The position numbers and the translations under genes are program-made. Source: a virus. Taken from it: DNA of 62,005 nt. Within the stretch, counting starts at the first letter, position 1; every line of letters begins with the position of its first letter. Positions 35,204-43,368 of the stretch are shown in pieces. The notes beneath the pieces were generated by a model. The model did not search any database. It was not told where the DNA came from and saw only the letters and a program-made list of their open reading frames with translations. The stretch spans positions 1 to 62,005 of IMG/VR virus record IMGVR_UViG_3300025379_000010. One strand, given 5' to 3'.

Positions 35204-36514
35204 ATGGCCAATACTGTTTTGCAAGTCTTCCGCACATCTGTTGCTGGTAGACAACCTAATACTACGGTTTCAACCAACAGTCAGTATATCAATGCTGGCG
35301 GTCTTGCGTTGAATATGCCAGATCAGATTCTCTATACGAGCAATGGCTCTACATTAATCGTGGTCGGCGCAAATGCTCCATCATATAGCGTATCTGGTGG
35401 TAACGTATCGATCAACTCAGCCGGTGTCTTTGTATCCAATACAACTGGTGTAGTAAACGCTGCTGTACATTCTGTCGGTACTTCATTTATTGCCAACTCA
35501 ACAGGTATTACTGGCACTCTGTTGACAGTATCTCAGCCAAACATTACAGCTAACAATGCCAACTACCTGGGTGGTACAGCTGCTGCTTCTTATCAGTTGA
35601 ATAGCACGCTTGCAAGCAACGTTGCAACGCTTACAGCGAATAATACAACCTACGTAAATGGTAAGACCGAAGGTAACTTGAACGTCAATAGTGCGACAAG
35701 TGCAACAAATGCCAACAACGCAGCATATTTGTCAGGGTATACATGGAGCGCACCTGCTGCTATTGGTGGCACCACTGCTAATACTGGCACATTCAGTAGC
35801 GCGACTATTAACGGCACACTAAACGTAGGCGCATCTGGTACTCTTGGTACTGGTGGTCAGTTGCAGATGGCTGGCTACAACTCAATAGGTGGTACAGGAT
35901 ATCACACTTTTCTTGCTCTTGAAAACACATATTCGTCAGCAACGAATCCATACAAGTATATTCGTCTGAACCCTGCTGGTGGGCTAGAATATATCAATAG
36001 CGCATATAACTCAGTTATTTCTCAACTGACGGATGGTGGCGGTGCATTCTTCTTGGGTGGTCTTTCTGTTGGCACATCGTCAGTAGGCGGCACTGGTACT
36101 ATTCAGGCAACTGGTAATATCACTGCATACTACTCAGATAAACGCCTAAAGAACATCATTGGTCCTATTGAAAACGCAATTGATAAGGTCAAGAGAATAT
36201 CAGGTATTCGTTACACAAACAATGAAGTAGCGAAAAAATATGGTTATGATGATGAAAAAACACAAGTAGGCGTCATTGCACAAGAACTAGAAGAAGTTCT
36301 ACCAGAAGTTGTTGTTGCTGCTCCTTTTGATATTGCTGAAGATGGCACAAGCAAATCAGGTGAGAACTACAAGACTGTTCACTATGACAAGATTGTACCT
36401 CTTCTCATTGAAGCGATCAAAGAACAGCAAGCGATTATTGACGATCAAAACAGCAAAATGAATAGAATGGAACAACAACTAAATGGCATTATGGCTAAAC
36501 TAGAAGAAAAATGA
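35204..36514 (+). CDS. Tail fibre with C-terminal S74 intramolecular chaperone
   Basis: 436 residues. The N-terminal attachment part (NTVLQVFRTSVAGRQPNTTV, QYINAGGLALNMPDQILYTS) resembles that of the 30896 fibre. The shaft has the widespread fibre motif AIGGTTANTGTFSSATINGT. From about residue 305 comes the S74 chaperone: YYSDKRLKNIIGPIENAIDK (Ser-Asp...Lys autocleavage site), then [34 protein letters not shown] and a coiled coil. The chaperone drives trimer folding and then cleaves itself off. A 45-codon remnant of a related chaperone lies at 40243-40377. Confidence 0.85.
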   Translation: MANTVLQVFRTSVAGRQPNTTVSTNSQYINAGGLALNMPDQILYTSNGSTLIVVGANAPSYSVSGGNVSINSAGVFVSNTTGVVNAAVHSVGTSFIANSTGITGTLLTVSQPNITANNANYLGGTAAASYQLNSTLASNVATLTANNTTYVNGKTEGNLNVNSATSATNANNAAYLSGYTWSAPAAIGGTTANTGTFSSATINGTLNVGASGTLGTGGQLQMAGYNSIGGTGYHTFLALENTYSSATNPYKYIRLNPAGGLEYINSAYNSVISQLTDGGGAFFLGGLSVGTSSVGGTGTIQATGNITAYYSDKRLKNIIGPIENAIDKVKRISGIRYTNNEVAKKYGYDDEKTQVGVIAQELEEVLPEVVVAAPFDIAEDGTSKSGENYKTVHYDKIVPLLIEAIKEQQAIIDDQNSKMNRMEQQLNGIMAKLEEK

Positions 36515-36515
36515 A

Positions 36516-36953
36516 ATGACTCTTTCATATAATTGGAATCTCACAGGCATCACAAAACAAAACATCGCCGATCCAATTTCGGCAAATGACGTTGTAGTTC
36601 ATGTCAGATGGGAATACACTGGAACTGATGCAGCAAACAATACAGGAACTTTCACAGGTGCAACTCCTCTTGATGTTACTGTATTGCAAGCGAACAATTT
36701 CATTCCATACGAACAATTGACCCAGAATACCGTTATCGGTTGGGTTAAAAATATTGTGACAAATGATACATTGTATATGTCACATATCAATGATCGCATT
36801 CAAGAACAGATAGATAGTATCATCAGTCCAAAGACGGAAGTTTCAGCAAATGATTTCCCTTGGATTGAAACGTCAAATACAGCAGCAAACACTGTTGTAT
36901 CTAACACCGCCGCTAACACTGTCGTGTCGGCCAAAAAACCTATCTCAAAATAA
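36516..36953 (+). CDS. Conserved small T4-like virion-region protein
   Basis: 145 residues: SYNWNLTGITKQNIADPISA, VVVHVRWEYTGTDAANNTGT, FTGATPLDVTVLQANNFIPY. Proteins with this 'V...W.LTGTD....F.GAT' layout are frequent near fibre genes in marine T4-like phages, with no known role. The C-terminus has a short direct repeat, SNTAANTVVSNTAANTVVS. The ATG follows the fibre stop by one base, so the two are coupled. Confidence 0.55.
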   Translation: MTLSYNWNLTGITKQNIADPISANDVVVHVRWEYTGTDAANNTGTFTGATPLDVTVLQANNFIPYEQLTQNTVIGWVKNIVTNDTLYMSHINDRIQEQIDSIISPKTEVSANDFPWIETSNTAANTVVSNTAANTVVSAKKPISK

Positions 36954-36967
36954 TAATGGAGTAAATT

Positions 36968-37171
36968 ATGACTACTGAAAATCATGAACTAGATCATCTT
37001 GTTGACACTGAGCAAACCGCTCTGCCAAGTGAAGATCCTGTTGTTACACTAGCACTTCCTGTAAGTGCTGTCAATATTATTTTTGGTTCATTGCAGGAAC
37101 TACCACATCGTGTTGTTGATCCTGTAATTCGCAATATCTTTGAACAATGTCAGTCGCAACTACAGAGGTAA
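36968..37171 (+). CDS. Small conserved phage protein
   Basis: 67 residues. The core, LALPVSAVNIIFGSLQELPH, RVVDPVIRNIFEQCQSQL, matches a small helical protein type found beside tail-fibre genes in many phages ('LPV..VN.I...L..LP...V...I..I..Q...QL'). The function is unknown. A GGAG ribosome site lies 6 nt upstream of the ATG. A late promoter for the next fibre begins a few bases after its stop. Confidence 0.6.
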   Translation: MTTENHELDHLVDTEQTALPSEDPVVTLALPVSAVNIIFGSLQELPHRVVDPVIRNIFEQCQSQLQR

Positions 37172-37179
37172 TTTATTTT

Positions 37180-37187
37180 TATAAATA
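37180..37187 (+). promoter_or_regulatory. Late promoter for the fibre at 37220
   Basis: A perfect TATAAATA, 40 nt upstream of the ATG; a GGGAGAGGGAACC purine-rich ribosome site follows. Confidence 0.82.
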
Positions 37188-37219
37188 AGTAGAATATCAA
37201 TCGGGGAGAGGGAACCGAA

Positions 37220-39580
37220 ATGTCTACAAGTAATTCAACATTCATCGCAAAGAATGGTATCATCGCTAATGGCAGTCTAATCTATGCTGTGGGTGGTACA
37301 TCTAACGTAGGTATTAACAACACTTCTCCCGATGCTGCTCTTACTGTTACTGGTACAGCAAATGTCCAGGGCAATGTTGTTATTACTGGAACAGCCAATA
37401 CAGGCAACATCACAGTCATCGGTTCTCTCACCAGTACAACAAATGTCAACACTGTAAACGTTTATGCGACTACCGTTACATCAAATACGGTCGGTATCCA
37501 TACAGGTAATGTGAACGCTACTGTAGTAAACGCTTCAGCTAATGTTTTCACAAATAGCGTATTTGCCACTAACGTTTCTGCAACATCAATTGTTGCTACA
37601 GCGAATGTCACAACAAATACCATGTTCGCTACAAATGTTGTAGCAACGACAATTTCTGCTACCACAGTAACCGCAAATGTTGTTGCTGTAGTGGTTAACA
37701 CTGCTCAGGTAAATGCTACTGCTAATGTCACAGTCGGTGGTCTATTGAACGTCACAGGCAACTCTACGTTTTCTGCTAACGTAACTGTAACGGGCAATCT
37801 ATACGTAACAGGTGCGGTCACATATTCAAATACCGTTATTGCCAACGGTAGTTTTATTCCTGGCGCAAATAATGCATATACATTAGGAAACACAACATAT
37901 GTGTGGGCAAATGCTTATGTTACAAATGTATTGGCAACAACTGTTACTGGCAATCTAAACGCTGGATTTGTCAATGCATCATCAAATGTTTATGTTGGCA
38001 CATCAGCGAATAGTGTTGCCATAAACACAAACACTATTGTTATCGGCAATGCATCAGTTAATGCTACGATCAACTCTACCACGTTTACTGGCACATCAAA
38101 CAACACAAGTTTTGTAGGTTCTGTATCAGCCGCTAATGTTGTCTCCAACGCACAACTATCAGCAAATCTAGGAAACTATCAAACAACTGCTGGTCTATCT
38201 ACAAACGTAGCAACACTTACTGCAAACAACTCAACCAACTTCAATGGTCAGCCAGCTAGTTATTATACCAATGCATCAAACATGTCATCTGGTACTTTGC
38301 CATATGCACAGCTTCCAACAAACATCGTAAACACAACAGCCGCTTTCACGATTGCAGGCAATACAACATTCACAGGCAATACCATTGCAAATGGATTTGT
38401 ATTCAGCACAACATCAATCGTACTAGCAAACGGTGCATTGTCTGGTGCTTCTGGCAAAGTTCTAATGTCAAACGCGACTAGCGGTGTTTATTGGGGTACA
38501 GTCACTACCAGTCCAGGATCAGTCACATCTATTGCTTTTGCCAATGGATTGAATGGCGGTACTATCACATCATCGGGCACAGTTTATGTCGCGAATGCAG
38601 ATAACAGTATAGCGGTTTCTGCTACAGGCGTTTCAGTTAACACAGCATACATTTCAACAATAAATCCTGGATCATGGGCAAACTCGACAAATGGTTTCAC
38701 GCTCAATAGTGCTGCTTGGGCTGCTCCAGGTTCTATTGGTGGTACTACCGCAAACTCTGGTATATTCACTACTGTTACGGCAACAGATCCCGGCTTTGCT
38801 ACAGCTGGTGCGTTTGTCCTTAGAACAAATACTTCAAATACTGCTATTATTCAAGTTGTTAATAATAACAACCAAACGCAGTATTCATTCATGCAAGCCA
38901 ACTCTTCTGGTTGGTGGAACTGGTCTGCAAACGCTTCATTCACAGGAAACGTTTCTGTATCTGGATCTTTTGTTGGTTCTGGTTCAGGGCTAACTGGTAC
39001 AGGACTATCATTTACTGCTGGTACTGCAAACAATGCAACAAATCTCGGTGGTGTCTCAGCAGCTTCTTATCAACTAAACTCAACACTTGCTGCGAATGTA
39101 GCTACGTTGACATCAAACAATGCAACAAATCTCGGTGGTGTTGCAGCGGCGAACTATGTCAACACATCAGGCAACTACACAATCTCTGGTAACCACGCAT
39201 TCACTGGTACAGGCACAACAATTAACTATGGTGCTGGTGCATATGCAGTTGGCTACAGAGATATTCCACAGAATACTCAGAATACAAGCTATACAACCGC
39301 AGCATCAGATTCTGGTGGTCATATCTTCAATGCAGCCAATACAGGAACTTTGACATACACTATTGCCAATAACGCCACAGTTGCTTGGGCAAATGGGGCT
39401 GCGATCAGCATAATCAATGGCAATACTGCCACACTTACGATTGCTGGTGCTGGTAACGTTACAATCCAGTTGGCGGGAACTACAACAACAGGAAGCAGAA
39501 CTCTAGTTGCTGGCGCAACTGCAACTTGTATTCGTGTTGCTGTTGATAGATGGTTTGTTGGTGGAGCAGGAGTATCATAA
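37220..39580 (+). CDS. Tail fibre carrying the adhesin-proximal end
   Basis: 786 residues. The N-terminus (STFIAKNGIIANGSLIYAVG, ALTVTGTANVQGNVVITGTA) and shaft consist of Val/Thr/Asn repeats (NVNATVVNASANVFTNSVFA). Three LNSTLAANVATLTSNN-type units occur, together with the motif SIGGTTANSGIFTTVTATDP. The C-terminal ~110 residues (GYRDIPQNTQNTSYTTAASD, SGGHIFNAANTGTLTYTIAN) are a known fibre-tip domain type. A glycine-rich adhesin gene starts one base after its stop, so the pair probably corresponds to a gp37/gp38-type distal fibre plus tip adhesin. Confidence 0.75.
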   Translation: MSTSNSTFIAKNGIIANGSLIYAVGGTSNVGINNTSPDAALTVTGTANVQGNVVITGTANTGNITVIGSLTSTTNVNTVNVYATTVTSNTVGIHTGNVNATVVNASANVFTNSVFATNVSATSIVATANVTTNTMFATNVVATTISATTVTANVVAVVVNTAQVNATANVTVGGLLNVTGNSTFSANVTVTGNLYVTGAVTYSNTVIANGSFIPGANNAYTLGNTTYVWANAYVTNVLATTVTGNLNAGFVNASSNVYVGTSANSVAINTNTIVIGNASVNATINSTTFTGTSNNTSFVGSVSAANVVSNAQLSANLGNYQTTAGLSTNVATLTANNSTNFNGQPASYYTNASNMSSGTLPYAQLPTNIVNTTAAFTIAGNTTFTGNTIANGFVFSTTSIVLANGALSGASGKVLMSNATSGVYWGTVTTSPGSVTSIAFANGLNGGTITSSGTVYVANADNSIAVSATGVSVNTAYISTINPGSWANSTNGFTLNSAAWAAPGSIGGTTANSGIFTTVTATDPGFATAGAFVLRTNTSNTAIIQVVNNNNQTQYSFMQANSSGWWNWSANASFTGNVSVSGSFVGSGSGLTGTGLSFTAGTANNATNLGGVSAASYQLNSTLAANVATLTSNNATNLGGVAAANYVNTSGNYTISGNHAFTGTGTTINYGAGAYAVGYRDIPQNTQNTSYTTAASDSGGHIFNAANTGTLTYTIANNATVAWANGAAISIINGNTATLTIAGAGNVTIQLAGTTTTGSRTLVAGATATCIRVAVDRWFVGGAGVS

Positions 39581-39581
39581 T

Positions 39582-40187
39582 ATGAGTGGTATTCAGATGG
39601 CTTTGTTAGGATCACAAACTTTTATTCCTGTGTTGCGAGTATATTCAACACTTGGATCTGGTACAGAAACTATACCAGTCGGGGCTAAAACTTTAGTAAT
39701 TGAAGTTTGGGGAGGCGGCGGCGGCGCTGGTATTGGTACAAAAATAGCTGCTTCTTCTGCCGGCGGTGGTGCTGGTGGTTACTCTAGATCATCGTATAAC
39801 GTGATAGGATATTCGGGACAAACCATAAATTATACTGTCGGGGCAGGCGGCACCGGAATAACCGATGGTCTAGCATCTAACGTATCATCCAATTCTTATA
39901 CATTAACAACTATGCAAGGATATGGTGGTAAACATTCTCCCAACAGCGCGACCGCGTCGACGTATGGTGCTGGAGGAAATGGTGGTTCAGCTACGGGTGG
40001 CAATCAAGCAAACTATAATGGTATGTTAGGTGATGACGCACAGGGCGCAGGTGGCTTGGGCGGCGTGGGTACAACAGGAACAGTTAGTGGAGATGGTTCT
40101 CCATATGGTGGAGGTGCAGATGGAAGCACATATCCAAGTCCAGCAACTTCTGGCTACAATGGGGCAGTCGTGTTTTACTATACATAA
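39582..40187 (+). CDS. Glycine-rich receptor-binding adhesin A
   Basis: 201 residues from ATG 39582; an upstream in-frame ATG lies inside the fibre gene and is not used. The core starts VYSTLGSGTETIPVGAKTLV, IEVWGGGGGAGIG. Gly-rich motifs follow with variable stretches between them (SAGGGAGGYSRSSYN, NGGSATGGNQANYNG) and a conserved end (GTVSGDGSPYGGGADGS). This design resembles the polyglycine sandwich of T-even gp38 tip adhesins, where the variable loops set receptor choice. Adhesin B at 40377 shares both ends but differs in the middle. Confidence 0.75.
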   Translation: MSGIQMALLGSQTFIPVLRVYSTLGSGTETIPVGAKTLVIEVWGGGGGAGIGTKIAASSAGGGAGGYSRSSYNVIGYSGQTINYTVGAGGTGITDGLASNVSSNSYTLTTMQGYGGKHSPNSATASTYGAGGNGGSATGGNQANYNGMLGDDAQGAGGLGGVGTTGTVSGDGSPYGGGADGSTYPSPATSGYNGAVVFYYT

Positions 40188-40243
40188 ATAACAATAAACA
40201 ACAGGGAAAAAATAATGGCAGTTCCAAATTCAAGAGAAAGTTT
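40178..40243. repeat. Direct repeat after adhesin A: leader plus start of a neck gene (copy 1)
   Basis: This copy holds a CATAAATA late-promoter-like box (40183-40190), a GGGAAAAA ribosome region and the first 29 bases of a gp13-type gene (40215-40243). The same arrangement recurs at 41144-41207 after adhesin B; the 29 coding bases are identical. Confidence 0.85.
40215..40243 (+). pseudogene. 13: 5' fragment of a neck (gp13-type) gene, copy 1
   Basis: Only the first ten codons remain ([10 protein letters not shown]). They run directly into sequence from another gene, giving a dead frame that stops at 40277. The intact neck gene begins at 41848; a longer fragment of the same start lies at 41179-41250. 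It marks one edge of a recombination junction. Confidence 0.8.
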
Positions 40244-40377
40244 TACCAGAAATAGTTTTTCCTGCGCCGATAGATAATCAATATCTTACTGTTCAATATG
40301 ATCGTTTGGTTCCTTTATTGATTGAAGCGATTAAAGAACTAAAAGCAGAAATTGATGAATTAAAAGGTTACAAATAA
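40243..40377 (+). pseudogene. 3' remnant of a tail-fibre S74 chaperone
   Basis: The frame reads [20 protein letters not shown], then [20 protein letters not shown] and GYK-stop. This matches the end of the S74 chaperone at 36300-36500 (LPEVVVAAPF..., [18 protein letters not shown]). No start codon exists: the frame meets a stop at 40213. Its TAA overlaps the adhesin B start (TAATG), as expected if a whole fibre gene once preceded adhesin B and was deleted down to its last codons. Confidence 0.82.
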
Positions 40378-41153
40378 TGACTTTGGTAGCATCAGGAACT
40401 ATCAGTCTTGGAGGTAATGCCACTAGTGGTAGTGCAAACGTGTCTATTGAATATGAGTTAAGATCATCATATGGCAATACGACAACAGGAACATCCACAA
40501 TTTCACTGAACGATAGTGCCGTAAGATCGCTTGCGGGTATAGCATCTGGCGCCATTTCATTTTCTAGTTTATATGGCAAGTCAGCATTCACTCTTATATT
40601 ACATGTATATTCGACACCTGGATCTGGTACAGAGACTATTCCAGTCGGAGCTACAAACTTAGTGATCGAAGTTTGGGGAGGCGGTGGCGGTGGCGGTACC
40701 GGCACAAAAGCTGGTGCATACGCTGGAGGTGGTGGTGCAGGTGGATATTCGAGATCATCTTATAGCGTTTCAGGATATTCAGGCCAAACATTAAATTATA
40801 CAGTAGGTTCTGGTGGCAACGGAGGTTCTACCGGAACTCAAGGGTCAAACGGCAGTTCATCTAGTGTTTCTAGCGGTTCATTTTCAATAACAGCTATGAG
40901 TAGTACTGGTGGAACAAGATCATTAAATAGCTCCGTATCAGGTAGTACTGGAGGCGCCGGTGGTACTGCTACAGGCGGAAATCAAGCTAATGTAACTGGT
41001 CAAGCCGGCGATAGCAGCGGAATACCTGGAACAGGAACCACAGGAACAGTTAGTGGAGATGGTTCTCCATATGGTGGAGGTGGAAATGGCGGTTCTTATC
41101 CAGGTGCTGGATCTAGCGGAAATGCCGGTGTAGTTGTATTTTATTATACATAA
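40377..41153 (+). CDS. Glycine-rich receptor-binding adhesin B
   Basis: 258 residues. It has an N-terminal domain absent from adhesin A (MTLVASGTISLGGNATSGSA, STISLNDSAVRSLAGIASGA), of a type used to attach to fibre tips. Then comes the shared core VYSTPGSGTETIPVGATNLV, IEVWGGGGGGGTG, variable Gly/Ser loops, and a shared end (TGTVSGDGSPYGGGGNGG). At DNA level the two adhesins share a block of about 40 bases near the 3' end. It may be an alternative tip adhesin; its upstream fibre is reduced to a remnant. Confidence 0.73.
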   Translation: MTLVASGTISLGGNATSGSANVSIEYELRSSYGNTTTGTSTISLNDSAVRSLAGIASGAISFSSLYGKSAFTLILHVYSTPGSGTETIPVGATNLVIEVWGGGGGGGTGTKAGAYAGGGGAGGYSRSSYSVSGYSGQTLNYTVGSGGNGGSTGTQGSNGSSSSVSSGSFSITAMSSTGGTRSLNSSVSGSTGGAGGTATGGNQANVTGQAGDSSGIPGTGTTGTVSGDGSPYGGGGNGGSYPGAGSSGNAGVVVFYYT

Positions 41154-41207
41154 ATAACCAAAATATTAGGAAAAAGAAATGGCAGTTCCAAATTCAAGAG
41201 AAAGTTT
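41144..41207. repeat. Direct repeat after adhesin B: leader plus start of a neck gene (copy 2)
   Basis: This copy has a CATAAATA box at 41149-41156, an AGGAAAAA ribosome region and the neck-gene start, as in copy 1 at 40178-40243. The two copies bracket adhesin B, which points to duplication of an adhesin-plus-neck-start segment. Confidence 0.85.
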
Positions 41208-41250
41208 CAAATACTATCTACTCAGAAGACTTGGCGCTCCTGTTATATGA
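41179..41250 (+). pseudogene. 13: Truncated 5' end of neck gene gp13, interrupted by a homing endonuclease
   Basis: Twenty-three codons, [20 protein letters not shown] followed by PVI-stop. They align residue for residue with the start of the intact gp13 at 41848 (MSIPTNRDEFKYYILRRLGA, PVI). The stop TGA overlaps the endonuclease ATG at 41247 (ATGA). The old gene start was therefore cut at Gly-Ala-Pro-Val-Ile, and a new, synonymously different start lies on the far side of the endonuclease. Confidence 0.88.
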
Positions 41251-41864
41251 CAACACCATATACATACTTACTACATCATATACCGACAAACATGTTTTAT
41301 TATGGCGTAAGATATAAAGAAGGATGTCATCCTGAAGATTTCTGGAAAAATTACTTCACATCTTCTAATGTCGTTAAATCACTAAGAAAAGAATATGGCG
41401 ACGATTCTTTTGAGTTCGAGATAAGAAAAACGTTCAAAGATGCTAAAGATTCTATAGAATGGGAACATAAAGTTTTAAGAAGATTGAAAATTAGAGAAAC
41501 CAATAATGTGTGGTTAAACAAACACGACGGTCGTGCTGTCATCTTTACAGAAGAAGTTAAAAGCAATATAAGTAAAACCAGAACAGGACAACACGTAGGT
41601 GAAAAGAATCCTATGTATGGAAGAAAAAGACCAGATACTGTAGAGTTCAATAAAAGACCGGACATAATAGAAAAAAGAAGACAAAAAGCACTGACCAACA
41701 ATCCTATGAAAGGAACAAAATGGTCAGAGGAAAGAAAACGTAAAATGTCTGAAAGAATGTCTGGCGTTAATAATCCTATGCACGGAAAGATTAGACCAGA
41801 AGTTGGTGAAAACAACAAGAAGTATAAGACAAAGAGGAATATAGAAAATGTCAATACCTACTAA
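41247..41864 (+). CDS. GIY-YIG homing endonuclease inserted in gp13
   Basis: 205 residues. The nuclease domain is YTYLLHHIPTNMFYYGVRYK, then FWKNYFTSSNVVKSLRKEYG, FEIRKTFKDAKDSIEWEHKV. It is related to the 29600 enzyme. NUMOD3-type repeats follow (NISKTRTGQHVGEKNPMYGR, MSERMSGVNNPMHGK). The start is coupled (ATGA) to the truncated gp13 start, and the 3' end overlaps the ATG of intact gp13 by 17 nt. The enzyme thus sits between the broken and the restored copy of the gp13 5' end, and its likely target is the Gly-Ala-Pro-Val coding sequence. Confidence 0.87.
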   Translation: MTTPYTYLLHHIPTNMFYYGVRYKEGCHPEDFWKNYFTSSNVVKSLRKEYGDDSFEFEIRKTFKDAKDSIEWEHKVLRRLKIRETNNVWLNKHDGRAVIFTEEVKSNISKTRTGQHVGEKNPMYGRKRPDTVEFNKRPDIIEKRRQKALTNNPMKGTKWSEERKRKMSERMSGVNNPMHGKIRPEVGENNKKYKTKRNIENVNTY

Positions 41865-42588
41865 TAGGGATGAATTTAAATACTACATTCTTCGTCGTTT
41901 AGGAGCTCCTGTAATCAATATCGATGTTGACGATGATCAAGTTTCTGATCGTATTGATGAAGCTTTGACATTCTTCTGGGACTATCACTTCGAAGGTTCA
42001 GAAAAGACATATTACAAGTATCAGGTAACTCCAACTGATATTGAAAATCAGTATATCACTCTACCATCGAACATCATTGGTGCAGTCAATCTATTCCCTG
42101 TTGGTGAATCATTGTCATCAAATAATCTGTTCAACATTCGTTATCAGATCACATTGAACGATCTATATGACTTGACTGCTACAACGATGGTACCATACTA
42201 TCTTGCTATGCAGCATATTCAGTTTCTTGAACAGCTTCTAGTTGGTCAACAGCCACTTCGCTTCAATCGTTACAACAACATTCTATATCTAGATATGGCT
42301 TGGGACATTGTACAACCAGGAAGCTTCTTAATCGTTGAAGCATATCAGATCATTGATCCAAACGTATATGGTGGAGTATGGTCAGATCGTTGGTTGACAC
42401 AATATGCTGCTGCACTAGTCAAGCGTCAATGGGGCGACAACTTAACGAAGTATACAGGTATCAATCTACCAGGTGGAAACAAGTTTAACGGTGATAAGAT
42501 CAGAGATGATGCACAAAAAGAGATTGATAGGCTAGAACAAGAGATGTATACCACTTGGAGTCTTCCTGTTGGAGACATGATCGGTTAG
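41848..42588 (+). CDS. 13: Neck protein gp13
   Basis: 246 residues: FKYYILRRLGAPVINIDVDD, QVSDRIDEALTFFWDYHFEG, then LYLDMAWDIVQPGSFLIVEA. These match the T4-like gp13 neck protein, which forms the connector ring under the portal after DNA packaging. T4 gp13 is 309 residues, so this copy is shorter. The first 23 residues duplicate the truncated frame at 41179. The start lies inside the endonuclease 3' end, with an AAGAGG-type ribosome site there. A late promoter for the next endonuclease follows its stop. Confidence 0.83.
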   Translation: MSIPTNRDEFKYYILRRLGAPVINIDVDDDQVSDRIDEALTFFWDYHFEGSEKTYYKYQVTPTDIENQYITLPSNIIGAVNLFPVGESLSSNNLFNIRYQITLNDLYDLTATTMVPYYLAMQHIQFLEQLLVGQQPLRFNRYNNILYLDMAWDIVQPGSFLIVEAYQIIDPNVYGGVWSDRWLTQYAAALVKRQWGDNLTKYTGINLPGGNKFNGDKIRDDAQKEIDRLEQEMYTTWSLPVGDMIG

Positions 42589-42600
42589 AAAATACACTTT

Positions 42601-42637
42601 TATAAATACTCTAGAGATAGCATCAAAGGAGTATTTT
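42601..42637 (+). promoter_or_regulatory. Late promoter and leader of the homing endonuclease at 42638
   Basis: TATAAATA at 42601-42608, then CTCTAGAGATAGCATCAAAG and GGAG. It is almost identical to the leader at 34193-34230. Confidence 0.85.
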
Positions 42638-43297
42638 ATGAAGTATGGTTTCGTTTACATTTGGTTTGATCGTAAGCACAAAAGATATTACATTGGTTCT
42701 CATTGGGGAACCGAAGATGATGGATATATCTGTTCTTCAACTTGGATGAGAAACTCCTACAATAGGAGATACGAAGACTTCAAAAGAAGAATAATCTCAC
42801 GCATCTATACCAATAGACAAGACCTTCTAGATGAAGAATATCGTTGGCTTTCTATGATAAAGAAAGAAGAGTTGAAAACACGATATTATAACTTTTCTAA
42901 TCATAGACAAGGTCACTGGACTGAAGGCAAAACAACAACCACAAAGCAGCGCATTTCTGAAAAAACCAAAGAAGCAATGCAAAGATCAGAAGTTCGCGAA
43001 AAGTATCTGAAAGGTTTGTCTATTCGTGATAATGGATCTTCAAGACCTGAAGTGAGAGATAAAAGAAGATTGTCTATGATAGGCAAAAACAAGGGTAAAG
43101 TTCGCACCGAAGCAGAGAAAGCGCATCTTAGAGAAATAAATACTGGCAAAAAGATGTCAGAAGAAACAAAGAGTAAGATAGCAGCCAAGTCTTATTTCAA
43201 AGTTGACAAGTGTATTCATTGTGGAACAGAAGCAAATGTAGCAACTTTAGGTAGGTATCATAATGGTAGATGTAAATATATTGCAGCACATTACTGA
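42638..43297 (+). CDS. GIY-YIG homing endonuclease
   Basis: 219 residues. The nuclease start YGFVYIWFDRKHKRYYIGSH closely matches the 34231 enzyme, as do DFKRRIISRIYTNRQDLLDE and RWLSMIKKEELKTRYYNFSN. NUMOD-like repeats cover about 100-195. The end has a CIHCGTEANVATLGRYHNGR Cys/His cluster, like that of the 29600 enzyme rather than the 34231 one, so C-terminal DNA-binding parts look exchangeable. It lies between gp13 and gp14 and has its own late promoter. Confidence 0.88.
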   Translation: MKYGFVYIWFDRKHKRYYIGSHWGTEDDGYICSSTWMRNSYNRRYEDFKRRIISRIYTNRQDLLDEEYRWLSMIKKEELKTRYYNFSNHRQGHWTEGKTTTTKQRISEKTKEAMQRSEVREKYLKGLSIRDNGSSRPEVRDKRRLSMIGKNKGKVRTEAEKAHLREINTGKKMSEETKSKIAAKSYFKVDKCIHCGTEANVATLGRYHNGRCKYIAAHY

Positions 43298-43336
43298 TTA
43301 TATACAAGTTGGTGGACAAGTCAATAGATATTCTCG

Positions 43337-43344
43337 TATAAATA
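43337..43344 (+). promoter_or_regulatory. Late promoter for gp14
   Basis: TATAAATA followed by ATATCAAAGGAAAAG, which supplies the ribosome site for a TTG start at 43369. Confidence 0.82.
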
Positions 43345-43368
43345 TAGAAAATATCAAAGGAAAAGACC

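Noticed and set aside
30896-39580. CRISPR-like or other nucleotide repeat array in the fibre genes.
   Set aside because: The repeats are protein-level, with many synonymous changes and no constant spacer length; they are fibre shaft repeats.
41351-41854. 167-codon minus-strand frame opposite the 41247 endonuclease.
   Set aside because: Ser/Leu/Phe-rich shadow of an A-rich coding strand with no ribosome site.
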